Shown here in pieces: positions 42,101 to 43,202 of a stretch of 43,202 nt of DNA. This DNA comes from an uncultured Clostridia bacterium (lineage in GTDB: Bacteria > Bacillota > Clostridia > TANB77 > CAG-508): positions 1-43,202 of the forward strand of contig CAKPQH010000013.1 in assembly GCA_934178475.1 (NCBI GenBank), read 5' to 3'. Position 1 is the stretch's first letter. The number at the start of each line of letters is the position of its first letter. The position numbers were made by a program, and so were the translations under genes. Under the pieces are notes generated by a model. That model made no database searches and was not told the DNA's origin. It worked only from the letters and a program-made list of their open reading frames with translations.

Positions 42101-42479
42101 TTACAAATTAATAGGAGCAACAAAAGTTGATAGCAGAGTTGAAATGGTTGAAGATTTTAATGTAGATGAATCAATCAAAGTATTTTTAATATCTTTAAAA
42201 GCTGGAGGAACAGGACTTAATTTAATAGGAGCTGATATGGTAATACATTATGATCCTTGGTGGAATCAATCAACAGAAAATCAGGCAACTGACAGAGCAT
42301 ATAGAATAGGACAAAAAAACAATGTACAAGTTTATAAATTGATAACAAATAATTCTATAGAAGAAAAGATTTATGAGCTTCAACAAAAAAAATCTGAGTT
42401 AATAGACAATGTATTAGATAATCAGACATCATTTATTAGTAAATTTACAAAAGAAGAAATTATGAGTTTGTTTAATTAA
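39162..42479 (+). CDS. SWIM zinc-finger SNF2-family helicase, 1105 aa
   Basis: ATP-driven DNA translocase of the bacterial SNF2/HepA group. A SWIM zinc finger (ISCTCFDY...YHTCKHIIATLL, about 72-92; C-x-C then C-x-H) opens the protein, followed by a long accessory region. The C-terminal helicase core has DDMGLGKTIQML (motif I, about 664-675), ADEAQYLKN (motif II), LTGTPIENSLSELWSIFDF (motif III), LFSGYTSM, LKAGGTGLNLIGADMVIHYD followed by PWWN and ATDRAYRIGQ (motif VI). It is full length for the family. AAGGAG precedes ATG 39162. Role presumed in DNA repair or remodelling; no partner is adjacent. Confidence 0.93.
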   Translation: MLINKNLSRELYEDAGEEKIKKAKEYVKQGNVNIIESDYEDMNNFDVVAKVLGKSNEKYKVHIYIKNAELESISCTCFDYSKNYHTCKHIIATLLRYEQTKFWDKEYEAKIKRDETKGMRLNEARYRGFKNIVTQFYNDEIEKINKDDFINKAKEKVKIDTKIIYDKFSGNIKLEFKIGNKRMYKIKDLSEFYTRMSNHEYYKYGEKLEFLHIKENFEEESRELLDFIMKYSEVLKCTSNVYKHNYYGNTITQSEMILGESMIDEAFEILKNKKVAFEKDFLSGNINFIEGNPKIEFTLSKENEDEFKIEPNVDLYNLVFIKGKNNLYILKDFDLYKCDSNFKHTTLKLIKAFKNIYSNEVYLRKEDLQELYSIIIPKIGKSIKISGFEERDIEDYIPKKLNVKVYLDFDNNDYIVADTRFIYDEIEFNPLDEHISQEIKRNMMEENKALNIFRRTGFMLDKRNSRFILPDDEKIYEFLSNDIKEYMEKFEILVTDRFKTKEIRQPKIGAIGVKVENDLLSIDLNKLNIDISELKEIMEKYQLKKKYHRLKDGSFVSLEENQDMEFLDKLANGMDINYKNVYNNDIKLPVNRTLYLNELLKNVPNLKITKNDKYKEIVNDLQIDNTEEVIAPKGFENILRDYQKTGYKWLKNLDNYNLGGILADDMGLGKTIQMLSLIVDYVENKKENKKTSLVVSPSSLALNWFKESEKYANNLKTLVIHGNANERKESLSKIENYNLIITSYDLLKRDIELYKEKNYIFKYIIADEAQYLKNSNTQNAKAIKELKAETRFALTGTPIENSLSELWSIFDFIMPGYLFTYKKFKNLYEIPIVKDNDKKAMTKLKMLISPFILRRTKKEVLTELPDKTITILENTMQEEQEKIYMTYLSQIKKEISDEIDINGFEKSQIKILAALTRLRQICCHPSLFIDGYTGGSSKLNQCIEIVEDAVNAGHKILLFSGYTSMFNIIEKELKKKNIKYYKLIGATKVDSRVEMVEDFNVDESIKVFLISLKAGGTGLNLIGADMVIHYDPWWNQSTENQATDRAYRIGQKNNVQVYKLITNNSIEEKIYELQQKKSELIDNVLDNQTSFISKFTKEEIMSLFN

Positions 42480-42499
42480 ATTTAAATATAAAAAAGCAC

Positions 42500-42528
42500 T
42501 TGCAAAAAAAATATATTACATATATAAT
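42500..42528 (+). promoter_or_regulatory. hpf promoter
   Basis: TTGCAA (42500-42505), 17-bp spacer, TATAAT (42523-42528). Confidence 0.6.
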
Positions 42529-42560
42529 GTAAATATCAAAAAACTTAAGGAGGAGATTTT

Positions 42561-43088
42561 ATGGAATTAAAAGTTAATGGAAAGGATATACAAGTAACAG
42601 AAGGTATAAACAATTATATTGAGAAAAAATTAGATAGAATTGAAAAATACTTTGAAGATGCATCAGCAGATGTAACAATAAAAACAGAAAAAAATATCCA
42701 AATTGCAGAATTTTATATAACTGCTAATGGAGAAAAATTTAGAGCTGAAGCAGAAGAAAAAGATTTATATTCATCAATAGATAAAGTTATTGATATATTA
42801 GAAGGACAAATTAGAAAATATAAAACTAAAAAAGAAAAAATGATGAGAGAAGCTTCAATAAAAGATATAGCAAGTACTGACAAAAAAGAAATGGAAATAA
42901 CAAATGAAATATTGAAAGTAGCTTACTATGAAGTAAAACCTATGATGGCAGAAGATGCTATGCTTAAACTACAAGAAGTTCCAACACATAATTTCTTACC
43001 TTTTATAAATGTAGAAACAGGAAAAGTAAATGTTATTTACAAATTAAAAGATGGAAAAAATTATGGAATTGTTGAACCAGAAGCATAA
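42561..43088 (+). CDS. hpf: Long-form ribosome hibernation promoting factor, 175 aa
   Basis: The N-terminal HPF/RaiA domain (about 1-95: MELKVNGKDIQVTEGINNYI, then KKLDRIEKYF) binds the 30S decoding region. A linker leads to the C-terminal dimerisation domain (about 120-175; YYEVKPMMAEDAMLKLQ, FLPFINVETGKVNVIYKLKDG) that joins two 70S ribosomes into 100S dimers. Length fits the long form of Gram-positives. AAGGAGG precedes ATG 42561. Confidence 0.95.
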   Translation: MELKVNGKDIQVTEGINNYIEKKLDRIEKYFEDASADVTIKTEKNIQIAEFYITANGEKFRAEAEEKDLYSSIDKVIDILEGQIRKYKTKKEKMMREASIKDIASTDKKEMEITNEILKVAYYEVKPMMAEDAMLKLQEVPTHNFLPFINVETGKVNVIYKLKDGKNYGIVEPEA

Positions 43089-43134
43089 ATATAAATAAAA
43101 TGTAAAATAAACAAAGTTTTTCTTAAAAAAAGTA

Positions 43135-43178
43135 TTGACAAAAAGGAACAGGCGTGGTAATATAAAAGAGTACCACGT
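43135..43178 (+). promoter_or_regulatory. Promoter with inverted repeat over the -10 (downstream gene outside window)
   Basis: TTGACA (43135-43140), 17-bp spacer, TAATAT (43158-43163). An inverted repeat CGTGGTA (43153-43159), 11 bases, TACCACG (43171-43177) straddles the -10 and the expected transcription start, as a repressor operator would. No T-run follows, so it is not a terminator. Confidence 0.5.
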
Positions 43179-43202
43179 CTGAAGAAAAACAATAAAGAAA
43201 AA

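Noticed and set aside
1..43202. CRISPR array or prophage
   Set aside because: No regularly spaced direct repeats and no phage structural or integrase genes were seen.

Overview
The window is very AT-rich DNA. Its genes use AAGGAG/GGAGG ribosome-binding sites, ATG/TTG/GTG starts and sigma-A type promoters. A spore-germinant receptor operon, spoIIID, a class B penicillin-binding protein, a sortase and a long-form hibernation factor mark it as a chromosomal piece of a low-GC, endospore-forming Firmicute, most likely an anaerobic Clostridia member. The sequence alone does not settle the species.

Layout. 1-760 is decayed DNA: the tail of a membrane protein, a broken GNAT acetyltransferase and a possible serine-recombinase relic. 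763-2310 carries an ArsP_2-type heavy-metal exporter and a small Cys-rich protein with a structured leader. 2387-3980 is the most interesting accessory block: a type IV pilin-like N-terminus followed by a C-type-lectin-like C-terminus. The last ~110 coding bases of that locus are GC-rich and made largely of NNC codons, and they run straight into a GNRA-capped hairpin. That is the signature of a variable region written by a diversity-generating retroelement (DGR). No reverse transcriptase or template repeat lies in the window, the locus carries one nonsense codon and one frameshift, and an IS3-family relic abuts it. 4033-7290 is the housekeeping run plsX-acpP-rnc-radical SAM. 7440-10270 encodes two membrane-anchored proteins. 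10429-11270 is a hicAB module with a frameshifted toxin and an intact antitoxin under a palindromic operator. An initiator tRNA-Met and a cell-wall amidase follow on the minus strand. 13072-21117 is one giant gene for a cyclic beta-1,2-glucan synthase-like enzyme. 21187-23470 holds yqeY, a lectin-like membrane protein and a truncated YhcG-type protein. 23483-25987 is a zinc/cadmium sensor-exporter operon. 26058-30374 (minus) is a gerA-type operon with a fourth tiny membrane protein. 30474-34963 has an RluA-type pseudouridine synthase with an apparently leaderless promoter, two degenerate Rpn-like genes, a TSCPD protein and a class B PBP. 35095-43202 contains rsmA, a sortase, spoIIID, a GIY-YIG protein, an AIM24-like protein, an M15/peptidoglycan-binding protein, a REP-like palindrome, a SWIM-SNF2 helicase and hpf.

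How the genes work together. plsX/acpP feed phospholipid and fatty-acid synthesis; rnc and rsmA serve RNA processing and ribosome maturation; hpf parks ribosomes. The amidase, PBP, sortase and M15/PG-binding protein act at the wall. The ger operon and SpoIIID belong to sporulation and germination. The ArsR protein carries the exact alpha-5 zinc-site spacing of SmtB and sits directly before the P1B ATPase it should control. Many transcription units end in strong hairpins, several shared by convergent genes; one ~50-base hairpin is repeated three times after unrelated genes.

Limits. All family assignments come from reading motifs by eye; no searches were run. Start codons were chosen by ribosome-binding site and differ in several places from the longest open frame. 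Promoters are sequence matches only.
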